The notes under the pieces were generated by a model. The model saw only the letters and a list, made by a program, of their open reading frames with translations. It was not told the origin of the DNA and made no database searches. A program made the translations under genes and the position numbers. From Micromonospora sp. WMMD882 (GTDB lineage: Bacteria; Actinomycetota; Actinomycetes; Mycobacteriales; Micromonosporaceae): a DNA stretch of 64,000 bases. Below, one piece after another: positions 1 to 8,558 of this stretch. Location: assembly GCF_027497255.1 (NCBI RefSeq), contig NZ_CP114903.1, forward strand, positions 5,890,001 to 5,954,000, read 5' to 3'. Within the stretch, counting starts at the first letter, position 1. Each line of letters begins with the position of its first letter.

Positions 1-497
1 ACGGGGTGGGCGCGATCGGCACCGGACTGTTGTTCGCGGTGCGGGGCGCGGGGGCGCTGGTCGGTCCGATCCTGATGCGCCGGGTGCTGACCAACCGCCG
101 CTGGCTGCTGACCGGGCTGGCGCTGTCCATGTCCACGTACGGGCTGGCCTACGTGGGGGTGTCGCTGACCACCTGGTTCCCGCTGGTGCTGGCGCTGGTG
201 TTCGTGGCGCACTTCGCCGGCGGCAGCAACTGGGTGATGTCGAACTTCGCCCTTCAGGGTGAGGTGCCGGACCGGCTGCGCGGCCGGATCTTCGCCACCG
301 ACATGATGCTGGCCACGCTCGCCATCTCGGTCAGCCAACTGGTGGTCGCGGCGCTTGTGGACTCCGTCGACGAGCGGGTGGTGCTGGCCGGGTGCGGGCT
401 GACCACCGTGGTGTACGCCGTCGGCTGGCGGATCGCCACCCGCAGGCTGTCGCTGTCCGACCGGCCCTCGGTGACCGACCCGGTGACCTCCGGCTGA
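1..497 (+). CDS. MFS transporter, C-terminal part (5' end outside window)
   Basis: Reading frame is open from the left edge and ends at TGA 495-497, so only the last ~165 residues are present. They contain about four hydrophobic segments (near residues 6-25, 36-75, 100-118 and 125-142) and a GRIFATDMM stretch between helices that resembles the cytoplasmic loop of the enterobactin-exporter-like MFS group. It is an inner-membrane secondary transporter; the substrate cannot be read from this fragment. It ends 33 bases before thrB, which has its own promoter. The GTG at 6 is probably internal. Confidence 0.75.
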   Translation, partial: GVGAIGTGLLFAVRGAGALVGPILMRRVLTNRRWLLTGLALSMSTYGLAYVGVSLTTWFPLVLALVFVAHFAGGSNWVMSNFALQGEVPDRLRGRIFATDMMLATLAISVSQLVVAALVDSVDERVVLAGCGLTTVVYAVGWRIATRRLSLSDRPSVTDPVTSG

Positions 498-518
498 GCC
501 CGGTCACCGGCCGACCCC

Positions 519-524
519 TAGCAT
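519..524 (+). promoter_or_regulatory. -10 element of thrB (leaderless)
   Basis: TAGCAT lies 6 bases upstream of the GTG start at 531, the spacing expected when transcription begins at the start codon. There is no purine-rich ribosome binding site before the GTG. No clear -35 is visible. Confidence 0.5.
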
Positions 525-530
525 GAACGC

Positions 531-1475
531 GTGCCCGTGAACTTCGCCACCGGCCCGGTCCGTGTCCGGGTGCCCGCGACCAGCGCCAACCTGGGTCCCG
601 GGTTCGACGCGTTGGGTCTCGCGCTCGGCCTGTACGACGACGTGGCCGCCGAGGTGACCGCCGGCGGGGTACGGGTGGGGGTGACCGGTCAGGGCGCCGG
701 CGAACTGCCCCACGACGACGGCCACCTGGTGGTGACGGCGATGCGGGCCGCCTTCGACGTCCTCGGCGACCAGCCCGCCGGGCTGTCTGTGGAGTGCGTG
801 AACCGGATCCCGCAGGCCCGGGGGCTGGGCTCCTCGTCGGCGGCGATCGTGGCCGGGGTCCTGCTGGCCCGGGCGCTGGTGGTCGACGGGACGGACCGGC
901 TCGACGACGCCGGGGCGCTGCGGCTGGCCGCCGAGATCGAGGGCCACCCGGACAATGTCGCGCCCTGCCTGCTCGGCGGCTTCACGGTGGCCTGGACGGA
1001 GCCGTCCGGGGCGCGGGCGGTGTCGCTCACGCCGGCCGAGGGGGTGTGCCCGACGGTGTTCGTGCCGGACGAGCGGGGGCTGACCGCGACCGCCCGGGCG
1101 GCGCTGCCGTCGACGGTGCCGCACGCCGACGCCGCGCTGACCGCCGGTCGGGCCGCGCTGCTGGTGCACGCGCTGACCGCCGCGCCGGGGCTGCTGCTGC
1201 CGGCGACCGAGGACCGGCTGCACCAGCACTACCGGGCGGCCGGCATGCCGGCGACGTACGAGCTGGTCAGCGCGCTGCGTGCGGCCGGTGTGGCGGCCGT
1301 GGTCAGTGGGGCCGGGCCGACCGTGTTGGCGCTGGCCGAGCCCCCGGCGGACCTGGAGTCGGGAACAGGATGGCAGGTCTGGCGGTTGCCGGTGGATGTC
1401 GGCGGAGCACGGGTCGCACGGGGTAGACTGGGACACGCCGAGCGGGACCCTGTTGCCGCAGGTCGCATGAGTTGA
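531..1475 (+). CDS. thrB: Homoserine kinase
   Basis: Phosphorylates L-homoserine to O-phospho-L-homoserine, the penultimate step of threonine synthesis, in the cytosol. GHMP-kinase family: N-terminal PATSANLGPGFD motif (about residues 12-23), the ATP-binding glycine/serine loop ARGLGSSSAAIVAG (about 97-110) and EIEGHPDNVAP (about 137-147). The 314-residue length is normal. The GTG start at 531 is supported by a -10 box 6 bases upstream. thrC and hom would lie upstream but are not visible. Adjacent to rho, as is common in actinobacteria. Confidence 0.95.
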   Translation: MPVNFATGPVRVRVPATSANLGPGFDALGLALGLYDDVAAEVTAGGVRVGVTGQGAGELPHDDGHLVVTAMRAAFDVLGDQPAGLSVECVNRIPQARGLGSSSAAIVAGVLLARALVVDGTDRLDDAGALRLAAEIEGHPDNVAPCLLGGFTVAWTEPSGARAVSLTPAEGVCPTVFVPDERGLTATARAALPSTVPHADAALTAGRAALLVHALTAAPGLLLPATEDRLHQHYRAAGMPATYELVSALRAAGVAAVVSGAGPTVLALAEPPADLESGTGWQVWRLPVDVGGARVARGRLGHAERDPVAAGRMS

Positions 1476-1771
1476 TTACGCTCTAGACTTAGCACAGCCG
1501 CGAAGCATGCGATCTCTCTGCGGGTCGGCGCACCCCCGAAGCTCTCGGCGGTCAGTCCGTCTCACCCCTGCCTAGGCCTACGCCGCACCGCAGTCTCCAC
1601 AGGTCGCCGCAGACGGCGAGACCTGCTCACCGGCGTGGGTGAGGCGGGAACCCGACCGGCTGCTGTGTCACACTCCCGCGGCGCGTCATGCGACACGGGT
1701 GCACCGAGGCCGCCCGGCCACCTGAGCTTTTCGACTCCGGGCAGCCCCGGCCTATCGAGGGAAGGAATCCA
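1476..1771 (+). promoter_or_regulatory. rho upstream region / long 5' leader
   Basis: A 296-base gene-free stretch between thrB and rho. TAGACT hexamers occur at 1424-1429 (inside thrB) and at 1484-1489; either could be the rho -10, which would give a leader of roughly 280-340 bases. A GGGAAGGA-like ribosome binding site at 1759-1767 precedes the TTG start. A long leader is compatible with Rho autoregulation, but no specific fold was established. An open frame runs through the end of this region from ATG 1688; it looks like untranslated leader. Confidence 0.35.
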
Positions 1772-3823
1772 TTGAGCGACACCACCGACGTGACGTCGGA
1801 TGTTTCCAACGTCGCTGGCGAAGCCACCGCCGCCGCCCCCGTCCGTCGTCGGCGCAGTGGCACGGGCCTGTCGGCGATGCTCCTGCCGGAGCTGCAGAGT
1901 CTGGCCGCGTCGCTCGGCATCTCGGGCACCGCGCGGATGCGCAAGGGCGAGCTGATCAGCGCCATCACGGAGCGGCAGTCCGGCGGCGCCGCCGCCGGGG
2001 CGCCGCGTCCCCGGGCCGAGGTCGCGGCTGCCGCCGCCGCCCCGGTCCGCGAGGAGGTCCGGGCCGAGGTCCGGGCCGAGGCGCCGGCGGAGCCGACCGC
2101 CCCGCCGGCCGAGGCCGAGCCCGCCCGCCCGCGTACCCGGCGTGGCCGGACCACGGCCGAGCGGGCCGCGGCGGCTGCGGCTGCCGCGCCGGCGCCGGTC
2201 GAGGCGGAGCCGCGCGAGGCGGCTCCCGAGGTCACCGACCGGACCGAGCGGGCGGAGCGCACCGACCGGGCGGAGCGGACCGACCGGGCGGAGCGGACCG
2301 ACCGGACCGACCGCGCCGAGCGGGGCGACCGCAACGAGCGCGCCGAGCGCGGTGACCGGGGCGACCGCAACGAGCGCGCCGAGCGGGGCGACCGTGGCGA
2401 GCGGTCCGACCGCAACGACCGGGGCGACCGGGCCGACCGGGGCCAGCGCGCCGACCGCAACGACCGGGACCAGCGCAGCGACCGGGACCAGCGCGCCGAC
2501 CGCAACGACCGCGATCAGCGCAACGACCGCGACCAGCGCAACGACCGGGGCGACGACGGGGACGACGACGGCGAGGGCGGCGGCCGGCGCGGTCGGCGCA
2601 GCCGCTTCCGGGACCGCCGGCGGGGCCGGGGCGAGCGCAACGAGACCGGCGGCGACACCGGCGGCGGGCGCGAGCCCCAGGTCAGCGAGGACGACGTGCT
2701 CGTCCCGGTGGCCGGCATCATCGACGTCCTGGACAACTACGCGTTCGTCCGGACCACCGGCTACCTGGCCGGCCCGAACGACGTGTACGTCTCCATGTCG
2801 CAGGTGAAGAAGTACGGCCTGCGGCGCGGCGACGCGATCACCGGGGCGGTGCGGGCGGCCCGCGACGGCGAGCAGCGGCGGGACAAGTACAACCCGCTGG
2901 TCCGGCTGGACTCGGTCAACGGCATGGAGCCGGAGGAGGCCCGCCGTCGTCCGGAGTTCTACAAGCTGACCCCGCTCTACCCGCAGGAGCGGCTGCGGCT
3001 GGAGACCGAGCCGCACATCCTCACCACCCGGGTCATCGACCTGGTCACGCCGATCGGCAAGGGCCAGCGGGCGCTGATCATGTCGCCGCCCAAGGCCGGT
3101 AAGACCATGGTGTTGCAGGCGATCGCCAACGCGATCACCCACAACAACCCGGAGTGCCACCTGATGGTGGTGTTGATCGACGAGCGGCCCGAAGAGGTCA
3201 CCGACATGCAGCGCTCGGTCAAGGGCGAGGTCGTCGCGGCCACGTTCGACCGTCCGCCGCAGGACCACACCACCGTCGCCGAGCTGGCGATCGAGCGGGC
3301 CAAGCGCCTGGTCGAGCTGGGGCACGACGTGGTCGTGCTGCTCGACTCGGTGACCCGGCTCGGCCGGTCGTACAACCTGGCGGCGCCGGCCAGCGGCCGG
3401 ATCATGTCCGGTGGTATCGACTCGACCGCGCTGTACCCGCCGAAGCGTTTCCTCGGCGCGGCGCGGAACATCGAGAACGGCGGCTCGCTGACCATCCTCG
3501 CCACCGCCCTGGTGGAGACCGGTTCGGTGATGGACACGGTGATCTTCGAGGAGTTCAAGGGCACCGGCAACGCCGAGCTGAAGCTGGACCGGAAGATCGC
3601 CGACAAGCGGGTCTTCCCGGCCATCGACATCCACACCTCCGGCACCCGTAAGGAGGAGATCCTGCTCGCGCCGGAGGAGTTGGCCATCACGCACAAGCTC
3701 CGCAAGGTCCTGCACTCGCTGGACTCGCAGGCGGCGCTGGATCTCCTGTTGGACCGGCTCAAGCAGTCCCGGACCAACATCGAGTTCCTGATGCAGATCG
3801 CCAAGTCGACGCCGGGCGAGTAG
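1772..3823 (+). CDS. rho: Transcription termination factor Rho
   Basis: Hexameric RNA-dependent ATPase/translocase that ends transcription of untranslated RNA. I chose the TTG at 1772 (product begins MSDTTDVTSD, 683 residues) because a GGGAAGGA site sits just upstream; the longer ATG at 1688 has no such support. Order: Rho_N helical domain (about 25-70), Ala/Pro/Glu-rich stretch, Arg/Asp/Glu-rich repeats (about 155-300), cold-shock-like RNA-binding domain (DDVLVPVAGIIDVLDNYAFV, about 308-327), Walker A PPKAGKT near 440, Walker B VVVLLDSVTRL near 525. The long charged insertion is typical of high-GC actinobacterial Rho. Followed by a strong hairpin. Confidence 0.95.
   Translation: MSDTTDVTSDVSNVAGEATAAAPVRRRRSGTGLSAMLLPELQSLAASLGISGTARMRKGELISAITERQSGGAAAGAPRPRAEVAAAAAAPVREEVRAEVRAEAPAEPTAPPAEAEPARPRTRRGRTTAERAAAAAAAAPAPVEAEPREAAPEVTDRTERAERTDRAERTDRAERTDRTDRAERGDRNERAERGDRGDRNERAERGDRGERSDRNDRGDRADRGQRADRNDRDQRSDRDQRADRNDRDQRNDRDQRNDRGDDGDDDGEGGGRRGRRSRFRDRRRGRGERNETGGDTGGGREPQVSEDDVLVPVAGIIDVLDNYAFVRTTGYLAGPNDVYVSMSQVKKYGLRRGDAITGAVRAARDGEQRRDKYNPLVRLDSVNGMEPEEARRRPEFYKLTPLYPQERLRLETEPHILTTRVIDLVTPIGKGQRALIMSPPKAGKTMVLQAIANAITHNNPECHLMVVLIDERPEEVTDMQRSVKGEVVAATFDRPPQDHTTVAELAIERAKRLVELGHDVVVLLDSVTRLGRSYNLAAPASGRIMSGGIDSTALYPPKRFLGAARNIENGGSLTILATALVETGSVMDTVIFEEFKGTGNAELKLDRKIADKRVFPAIDIHTSGTRKEEILLAPEELAITHKLRKVLHSLDSQAALDLLLDRLKQSRTNIEFLMQIAKSTPGE
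2234..2560 (+). repeat. Arg/Asp/Glu-rich coding repeat in rho
   Basis: Degenerate in-frame repeats of 9-18 bases encode strings of TDRAER, GDRNER and NDRDQR. Nucleotide identity between neighbouring copies is high, so the tract may vary in length between strains. It encodes the disordered, strongly charged insertion between the N-terminal and RNA-binding domains. Confidence 0.85.
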
Positions 3824-3839
3824 CCGTCGGACGGACGAC

Positions 3840-3877
3840 ACGAGAGGGCCCGGCCGGTCACGGCCGGGCCCTCTCGT
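3840..3877 (+). terminator. Hairpin terminator after rho
   Basis: Perfect 17-bp inverted repeat (arms 3840-3856 and 3861-3877) around the loop GTCA, 17 bases after the rho stop codon. There is no T-tract. It sits between convergent genes and could act in both directions. Confidence 0.75.
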
Positions 3878-3934
3878 CGTGTCGACCCTTCCGTCGTGTC
3901 GGCCCGGCAGGCCGCGTCGTGGTGGGAAGCGCCG

Positions 3935-4831
3935 TCAGAAGTCGCCCTCGGCGACCTGGAAGACGGTCAGCCCGAGCTCCCGCCACATCGTCACCACCTG
4001 CCGGCGGTCGTCGAAGACGCCGACGATCCGGTACCGGTCCCGCAGCTCACGGTCGTAGATCTCGCGTTTGACGACCGAGTCCCGACGGTTGTCGCCGACC
4101 GCCCGCATGTGCAGCGCCAGGTAGGGCACGTCGACGTGCCGGTCCAGCCAGGCCACGGTGGCGGCGCGGGCCGAGGCGTCCCGGCCGGAGCAGAACACCA
4201 CCCCGTACCCGGCCCGGTACATGGCCCAGACCGCCGCGATCACCGCCTCGTTGGGGGCGTCCTCGCCGACCCGGGTCATGTCGTACGGGCTGCGGGAGAC
4301 GGCGAGCGCCACGGTGCCGTCGAGGTCGACCAGGACGATCTCCGTCAGGGCCGGGGCCGACGGGCGGACCCGGGCCGGCCGGCCGGGCGGCGGGCCGGGG
4401 ACCGGCAGCGGCAGCGGTCGGTCGGCCAGGAACCGGTCGTGCAGCCGTTGGATGACCTCCGCGCCGACCCGGTCGTCGGCCGACCGCGCGGCGTCCCGTC
4501 GCAGGCACTCGGCCAGCGGTACGTCGGTGAAGTCGTGCACCTCGAAGGTCGCCCCGTGCCGGGCGGCCAGTCGGGCCCACTCGCGCAGGGCGCGGGCCCG
4601 CAGGTTGGTGTCGTCGACGCAGACGTCCACCCGGGCCCGCAGCAGCGCCTCGACCTGTGCCCGCTGGGCGGTGGTCACCTGCGCTTCGGCCCATTCGGTG
4701 AAGAGCCGCTCGCCGTGCAGCATCCGCCGCAGGTCGTCCCGGTTGACCCGGACGACGGACGGTTGCAGGGCGCGCGCGAAGGTGGTCTTGCCGGAGGCGG
4801 GCAAACCCCGGGTGGCGATGAGACGGGTCAC
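3935..4831 (-). CDS. T4 PseT-type polynucleotide 5'-kinase/3'-phosphatase
   Basis: Predicted to phosphorylate 5'-OH ends and remove 3'-phosphates of nucleic acid. From the GTG at 4831 the protein has 298 residues (T4 Pnkp has 301) and matches its layout: P-loop GLPASGKT at 9-16, the kinase NRDD-LR motif at 30-35, a DDTN motif at 73-76, then a HAD phosphatase with DLDGT at 169-173 and a closing [22 protein letters not shown] segment much like the T4 C-terminus. The GTG start is supported by TACCGT 7 bases upstream and by the length match; a longer ATG start at 4885 is possible. No RNA ligase or Hen1 gene is adjacent. Biological role (RNA repair, DNA repair or other) is inference. Confidence 0.85.
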   Translation of the reverse strand: MTRLIATRGLPASGKTTFARALQPSVVRVNRDDLRRMLHGERLFTEWAEAQVTTAQRAQVEALLRARVDVCVDDTNLRARALREWARLAARHGATFEVHDFTDVPLAECLRRDAARSADDRVGAEVIQRLHDRFLADRPLPLPVPGPPPGRPARVRPSAPALTEIVLVDLDGTVALAVSRSPYDMTRVGEDAPNEAVIAAVWAMYRAGYGVVFCSGRDASARAATVAWLDRHVDVPYLALHMRAVGDNRRDSVVKREIYDRELRDRYRIVGVFDDRRQVVTMWRELGLTVFQVAEGDF

Positions 4832-4838
4832 CCCGGTC

Positions 4839-4844
4839 ACGGTA
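4839..4844 (-). promoter_or_regulatory. -10 element of the polynucleotide kinase gene
   Basis: TACCGT on the minus strand, 7 bases upstream of the GTG at 4831; supports a leaderless transcript. Confidence 0.45.
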
Positions 4845-5038
4845 ATGGGCCCGGTCGGGGCGGGAATGCGGCTGGTCGGGAGCACGTTGGGGGAGCTGTG
4901 CGGCCCGGTTCACGGGTCGGCGCGAGCCCATGGCACACTGGTCAATCGGCCACCGGTTCCGGTTCACGCCGTTTTTCCCGCGTACGGCACAGGCGCGGGC
5001 GGCGACCCGGCGACCACCCACGAGAGGACCGAGGCGAC

Positions 5039-5263
5039 ATGAAGCCCAACATCCACCCGGAGTACGTGAGCACCGAGGTCACCTGCTCCTGCGGCAACTC
5101 CTTCACGACCCGCAGCACCGCCAAGGGCGGCTCGATCCACGTCGAGACGTGCAGCGCCTGCCACCCGTTCTACACGGGCAAGCAGCGGGTGCTCGACACC
5201 GCTGGTCGGGTCGCGAAGTTCCAGCAGAAGTACGCCAAGGTTCAGGCGAAGAAGGCCAAGTAG
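5039..5263 (+). CDS. rpmE: 50S ribosomal protein L31, zinc-binding form
   Basis: Large-subunit ribosomal protein of 74 residues. Four cysteines in CxC...CxxC arrangement (C16, C18, C38, C41) identify the zinc-ribbon (C+) form. The ATG at 5039 was chosen because it gives the family length and follows GAGAGGACCGAGG; an open frame running far upstream is not real coding sequence. Monocistronic in appearance, with a terminator 10 bases downstream. No Zur box was recognised upstream. Confidence 0.95.
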   Translation: MKPNIHPEYVSTEVTCSCGNSFTTRSTAKGGSIHVETCSACHPFYTGKQRVLDTAGRVAKFQQKYAKVQAKKAK

Positions 5264-5273
5264 CCACAGGTCC

Positions 5274-5310
5274 GACGCCCGCGTCCGGTTTCCCGCCGGG
5301 CGCGGGCGTC
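5274..5310 (+). terminator. Hairpin terminator after rpmE
   Basis: 15-bp stem including one G-U pair (arms 5274-5288 and 5296-5310) with a 7-base loop, 10 bases after the rpmE stop. No T-tract. Confidence 0.7.
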
Positions 5311-5353
5311 GTCCGTATCTGCCCGATTCGCGCCGACCGCAGGGAGTACGAGC

Positions 5354-6442
5354 ATGAGCAGCGAGCGCCTCGCCGCCCTCCTCGACGAGTACGCCGAGTT
5401 GGAGAAGCGGCTCGCCGACCCGGCCATCCACGCCGACCAGGGCACGGCCCGTCGGGTCGGGCGGCGTTACGCCGAGCTGGCGCCGCTGCACAAGGCGGCC
5501 GGCGAGCTGGAGCAGGCGCGTGCCGACCTGGCCGCGGCCCGGGAGCTGGCCGCCGAGGACCCGTCCTTCGGCGTCGAGGTGGAGTCGATCGCGGCGACCC
5601 TGCCGGCGCTGGAGGAACGCCTCGCCGAGCTGCTGATCCCGCGTGACCCGCACGACGCCAAGGACGTGATCGTCGAGATCAAGGCCGGCGAGGGTGGCGA
5701 GGAGTCCGCGCTGTTCGCCGCTGACCTGCTGCGGATGTACACCCGGTACGCGGAGCGGCACGGCTGGCTCACCGAGGTGCTCGACGCGCAGGACTCCGAC
5801 CTGGGCGGGGTCAAGGACGTCTCGCTGGCGATCAAGACGAAGGGCGTGCCCGAGGGGGGCAACGGGGTGTGGTCGCGGCTCAAGTGGGAGGGCGGCGTGC
5901 ACCGGGTGCAGCGGGTCCCGGTCACCGAGTCGCAGGGGCGGATCCACACCAGCGCGGCGGGCGTCCTGGTGCTGCCCGAGGCCGAGGACGTCGACGTGAC
6001 GATCGACCCGAACGAGCTGCGCATCGACGTCTTCCGGTCGTCCGGCCCGGGTGGGCAGTCGGTGAACACCACCGACTCGGCGGTGCGGATCACCCACGTG
6101 CCGACCGGCATCGTGGTCTCCTGCCAGAACGAGAAGTCCCAGCTCCAGAACCGGGAGCAGGCGATGCGGATCCTGCGGGCCCGGTTGCTCGCCGCCGCCC
6201 AGGAGCAGGCCGACGCCGCCGCCTCCGACGCCCGCAAGGCGCAGGTACGCACCGTCGACCGGTCGGAACGGATCCGTACCTACAACTTCCCGCAGAACCG
6301 GATCACCGACCACCGGATCGGCTACACCGCGTACAACCTGGATCTGGCCCTCGCCGGCGAGCTGGACGGCGTCCTGGACGCCCTCGCCGAAGCCGACCGG
6401 GCCGCCCGGCTGGCCGGCGACACCGAACTCGCCCGCCGCTGA
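5354..6442 (+). CDS. prfA: Peptide chain release factor 1
   Basis: Reads UAA and UAG stop codons and triggers peptide release. 362 residues. Shows the [16 protein letters not shown] segment, in which PVT occupies the RF1-type PxT anticodon-like position (this separates it from RF2, which has SPF), and the catalytic GGQ in [10 protein letters not shown]. The ATG at 5354 lies 9 bases after an AGGGAG site. prmC, which methylates the GGQ glutamine, usually follows directly; here it is about 2.3 kb downstream across an inverted GGDEF gene. Confidence 0.97.
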   Translation: MSSERLAALLDEYAELEKRLADPAIHADQGTARRVGRRYAELAPLHKAAGELEQARADLAAARELAAEDPSFGVEVESIAATLPALEERLAELLIPRDPHDAKDVIVEIKAGEGGEESALFAADLLRMYTRYAERHGWLTEVLDAQDSDLGGVKDVSLAIKTKGVPEGGNGVWSRLKWEGGVHRVQRVPVTESQGRIHTSAAGVLVLPEAEDVDVTIDPNELRIDVFRSSGPGGQSVNTTDSAVRITHVPTGIVVSCQNEKSQLQNREQAMRILRARLLAAAQEQADAAASDARKAQVRTVDRSERIRTYNFPQNRITDHRIGYTAYNLDLALAGELDGVLDALAEADRAARLAGDTELARR

Positions 6443-6603
6443 CCCGCCGCTGCTCCTCCCCGACGATCCCGTCGCCCACGAGGCGCCCGACCGTGCTACG
6501 CGTGGCCGTGCTGGACGTGGGCCAGGCCGTGCCGGATGGGCGTCGCGCCGGTGAGCCCGGTCCTGCTCGCCCCGCTAGCCCGCCGCCGCAGGTGCCCGCG
6601 TGT

Positions 6604-6620
6604 CATTACTGTGAGTAATG
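6604..6620. promoter_or_regulatory. Palindrome CATTACT-gtg-AGTAATG
   Basis: Perfect 7-bp inverted repeat with a 3-base spacer, AT-rich against a GC-rich background. It could be an operator or a small hairpin; no promoter or gene start lies close by, so its function is unknown. Confidence 0.4.
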
Positions 6621-6651
6621 CTATGCCCGGTCGCTGACACCCAACCGCAGA

Positions 6652-6776
6652 CTTTGCTCTGCACCCAGGTACGCGCCAGTCACCATCAGTGGCCGCTGCT
6701 CGCCGGGAGTCGGAGCCGACCTGCGAACATCACTCCCTGGTCAGATCTGGTGTCGCGGATATGGGTGCAGAGCAAA
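6652..6776. repeat. Separated 16-bp perfect inverted repeat
   Basis: Positions 6652-6667 (CTTTGCTCTGCACCCA) are the exact reverse complement of 6761-6776, enclosing 93 bases. The size and spacing resemble the ends of a small non-autonomous insertion element or the base of a long hairpin RNA. No target-site duplication was recognised. Confidence 0.5.
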
Positions 6777-6887
6777 GCGTCAGGGAGGCTTGGCCTTTGG
6801 TGGGCCGGATGTCACAGAGCGTGAAAGCTAGCTGCCTGGGCGGTGGGCTACCGAACGTGTTTTTCTCCTCGGCTGCCGGCCGGCTCC

Positions 6888-6926
6888 GGTCGGTGGCGCT
6901 GGTCGGTGGCGCTGGTCGGTGGCCTC
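6888..6926. repeat. 13-bp tandem repeat, three copies
   Basis: GGTCGGTGGCGCT occurs at 6888 and 6901, with a diverged third copy at 6914-6926. It directly precedes the 14-bp array. Confidence 0.8.
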
Positions 6927-6928
6927 CC

Positions 6929-7010
6929 GTCAGCCGGCCCCCGTCAGCCGGCCCCCGTCAGCCGGCCCCCGTCAGCCGGCCCCCGTCGGCCGGCCCCCGT
7001 CGGCCGCTCA
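6929..7010. repeat. 14-bp tandem repeat, six copies
   Basis: Copies of GTCAGCCGGCCCCC begin at 6929, 6943, 6957, 6971, 6985 and 6999; the last two carry GTCGG instead of GTCAG. The array ends inside the stop region of the minus-strand GGDEF gene (stop 7008-7010), so it lies just beyond the 3' end of that gene. Confidence 0.9.
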
Positions 7011-8558
7011 GTGGGCGCGAGGGCTCGACTTGGCCCGGAGCAGTTGCCGGTCCGCCGCGTCGAAGGCGGCCCGGATGGCGTCGCGGGCCAGCGGGCCGGG
7101 CGAGCTGACCTCGGCGAACCCGATGGTGACCCGGACCGGGGTGCCGGGCACCAGGGACTCCCAGTCCTCGGTCCGGATCGCCGCGTCGATCCGGCGGGAC
7201 ACCTCGTCGGCTTCCTCCAGCCCGGTGCCGGAGAGCACCACCACGAACTCGTCCCCGCCGTAGCGGGCCACGAAGTCGCCGCGCCGCATCACCCGGTTGA
7301 TCACCCCGGCCACCCGTTGCAGCACCAGGTCGCCCGAGTGGTGCCCGTGCCGGGTGTTGACCGCCTTGAAACCGTCGAGGTCGCAGACCCCGAGGACCAC
7401 GCGTTCGCCCCGGTTGACCATGCCGGCGACGTGCCGCTCCAGCCGCCGCCGGTTGGGCAGCCCGGTCAGCGGGTCGGTGAGCGCCTCACCCTCGAAGCGG
7501 GCCGCCTCCCGGCGCATCTGCTCGTGGTCGATGCGGGCCGCGACGCCGTCGATGTAGACGTCGCGTAGCCGGTCCATGCGCTGTGCGGCCAGCCGGAACG
7601 CCAACCGGTCCGCCCGGTGGGCCTCGGCGTGCTCCCCGGCGTGGGTCAGCGCGATGCTGCGCAACCGGGCCGGTTCGGCGGCGCCGAGAGTCTCGGTGGA
7701 GACCGAGACGGCGTCCAGCCGGGTGAGCGCCTCGATCGGCCGGCCCCGGGAGATGGCCAGGCAGACGTGACCGAGCTGCCGGAAGTCACGCGGCCGGGCG
7801 CTGTCCCCGCCGAAGCCGAGCAGCCGGACCGGTTCGTCCTCGGCGTCGCCGGTCAGCCGGTCACCGAGACTGGCCCGGCGGGCGGCGGCGTAGCCGTACG
7901 CGGCCAGACTGCTCGGGCGTAGCCGCCCCGCCCGGCCGGTCCGCCGGAACCGGTCCAGGTCGGCGGCGATGTCCCGGAGCACCCGGAGGCAGCCGTCGCT
8001 GTCGCCGTGGTGGTCGAGCGCCACCGCGCTGCGCAGCCGGATGCCGGGCGCGGCGAAGATCTCCTCCGGGATGCCCGCGGCCAGGCCCATCTGGCGGGCC
8101 TTCTCGATGGCGGTGAGGGCGTACCCGTGGAAGCTGAGGTAGGAGTACGCCATCGCCAGGTCGTGCCAACCCCACGCGGCCTCCCGGTCCGGGTCCTCCA
8201 CCCGGTCGAGCATCCGGGCGGCCCGGACCAGGTGCGTCACGCACCTGTCGAGCGCGCCCTGGTGGTGTGCGGCCAGCGCGGCCAGCGCGTTGAGGTGCCC
8301 GTGCAGGTACGGCTCGGCGAGATCCCGGACCGCGGTGGACGCCTCCTCGATGGCCCGGGTGAACTCGGCAGTCCGACCGAGGTTGATCAGCGCGGACAGC
8401 CGTTGGACCCGGGCGTCGGCCCGGGCGTACGGGTCGTCGGTCGTGGCGATGACCTGCTCCAGGAGGACGCACGCCTCGGCGGACCGGCTCGCCTCCATCA
8501 GGTCACGCGCCTGCGTGAGAGCGCCAACCTGGTCGGTGACCCGGTCGAGCCAACCCAC
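7008..8558 (-). CDS. Diguanylate cyclase (GGDEF) with N-terminal helical repeat region
   Basis: Predicted to make cyclic di-GMP from two GTP. 516 residues from the GTG at 8558, chosen because GGGAGG sits 6 bases upstream; a longer frame to 8663 lacks support. Residues 1 to about 340 are Ala/Leu/Arg-rich helices resembling TPR repeats, with no membrane segment. The C-terminal GGDEF domain has an intact GGDEF at 434-438 and an RxxD product-inhibition site (RRGD, 425-428) five residues before it, so it should be active and feedback-inhibited. No EAL domain. It is inverted between prfA and prmC, which suggests a lineage-specific insertion. Confidence 0.9.
   Translation of the reverse strand: MGWLDRVTDQVGALTQARDLMEASRSAEACVLLEQVIATTDDPYARADARVQRLSALINLGRTAEFTRAIEEASTAVRDLAEPYLHGHLNALAALAAHHQGALDRCVTHLVRAARMLDRVEDPDREAAWGWHDLAMAYSYLSFHGYALTAIEKARQMGLAAGIPEEIFAAPGIRLRSAVALDHHGDSDGCLRVLRDIAADLDRFRRTGRAGRLRPSSLAAYGYAAARRASLGDRLTGDAEDEPVRLLGFGGDSARPRDFRQLGHVCLAISRGRPIEALTRLDAVSVSTETLGAAEPARLRSIALTHAGEHAEAHRADRLAFRLAAQRMDRLRDVYIDGVAARIDHEQMRREAARFEGEALTDPLTGLPNRRRLERHVAGMVNRGERVVLGVCDLDGFKAVNTRHGHHSGDLVLQRVAGVINRVMRRGDFVARYGGDEFVVVLSGTGLEEADEVSRRIDAAIRTEDWESLVPGTPVRVTIGFAEVSSPGPLARDAIRAAFDAADRQLLRAKSSPRAH

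Larger units (their letters stand above)
6443..7007. other. Gene-poor 565-bp stretch with inverted and tandem repeats
   Basis: No convincing gene. 6600-6840 is visibly less GC-rich than its flanks and holds a 7-bp palindrome (6604-6620) and a separated 16-bp inverted repeat (6652-6776). 6888-7010 is an array of short tandem repeats running up to the stop codon of the GGDEF gene. Short open frames here cross the repeats and resemble nothing known. It looks like a recombination-prone or inserted segment. Confidence 0.6.

Noticed and set aside
1688..1771. ATG start for rho at 1688
   Set aside because: The added 28 residues are not Rho-like and the TTG at 1772 has a strong ribosome binding site and the expected N-terminus.
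1562..3841. 759-residue minus-strand open frame
   Set aside because: Antisense shadow of rho created by high GC and the repeat tract; the plus frame has all Rho motifs.
3896..5038. A 455-residue plus frame ending in rpmE as one fused protein
   Set aside because: Only the last 74 residues are L31; the rest is antisense to the kinase-phosphatase gene and a good ATG with a ribosome binding site exists at 5039.
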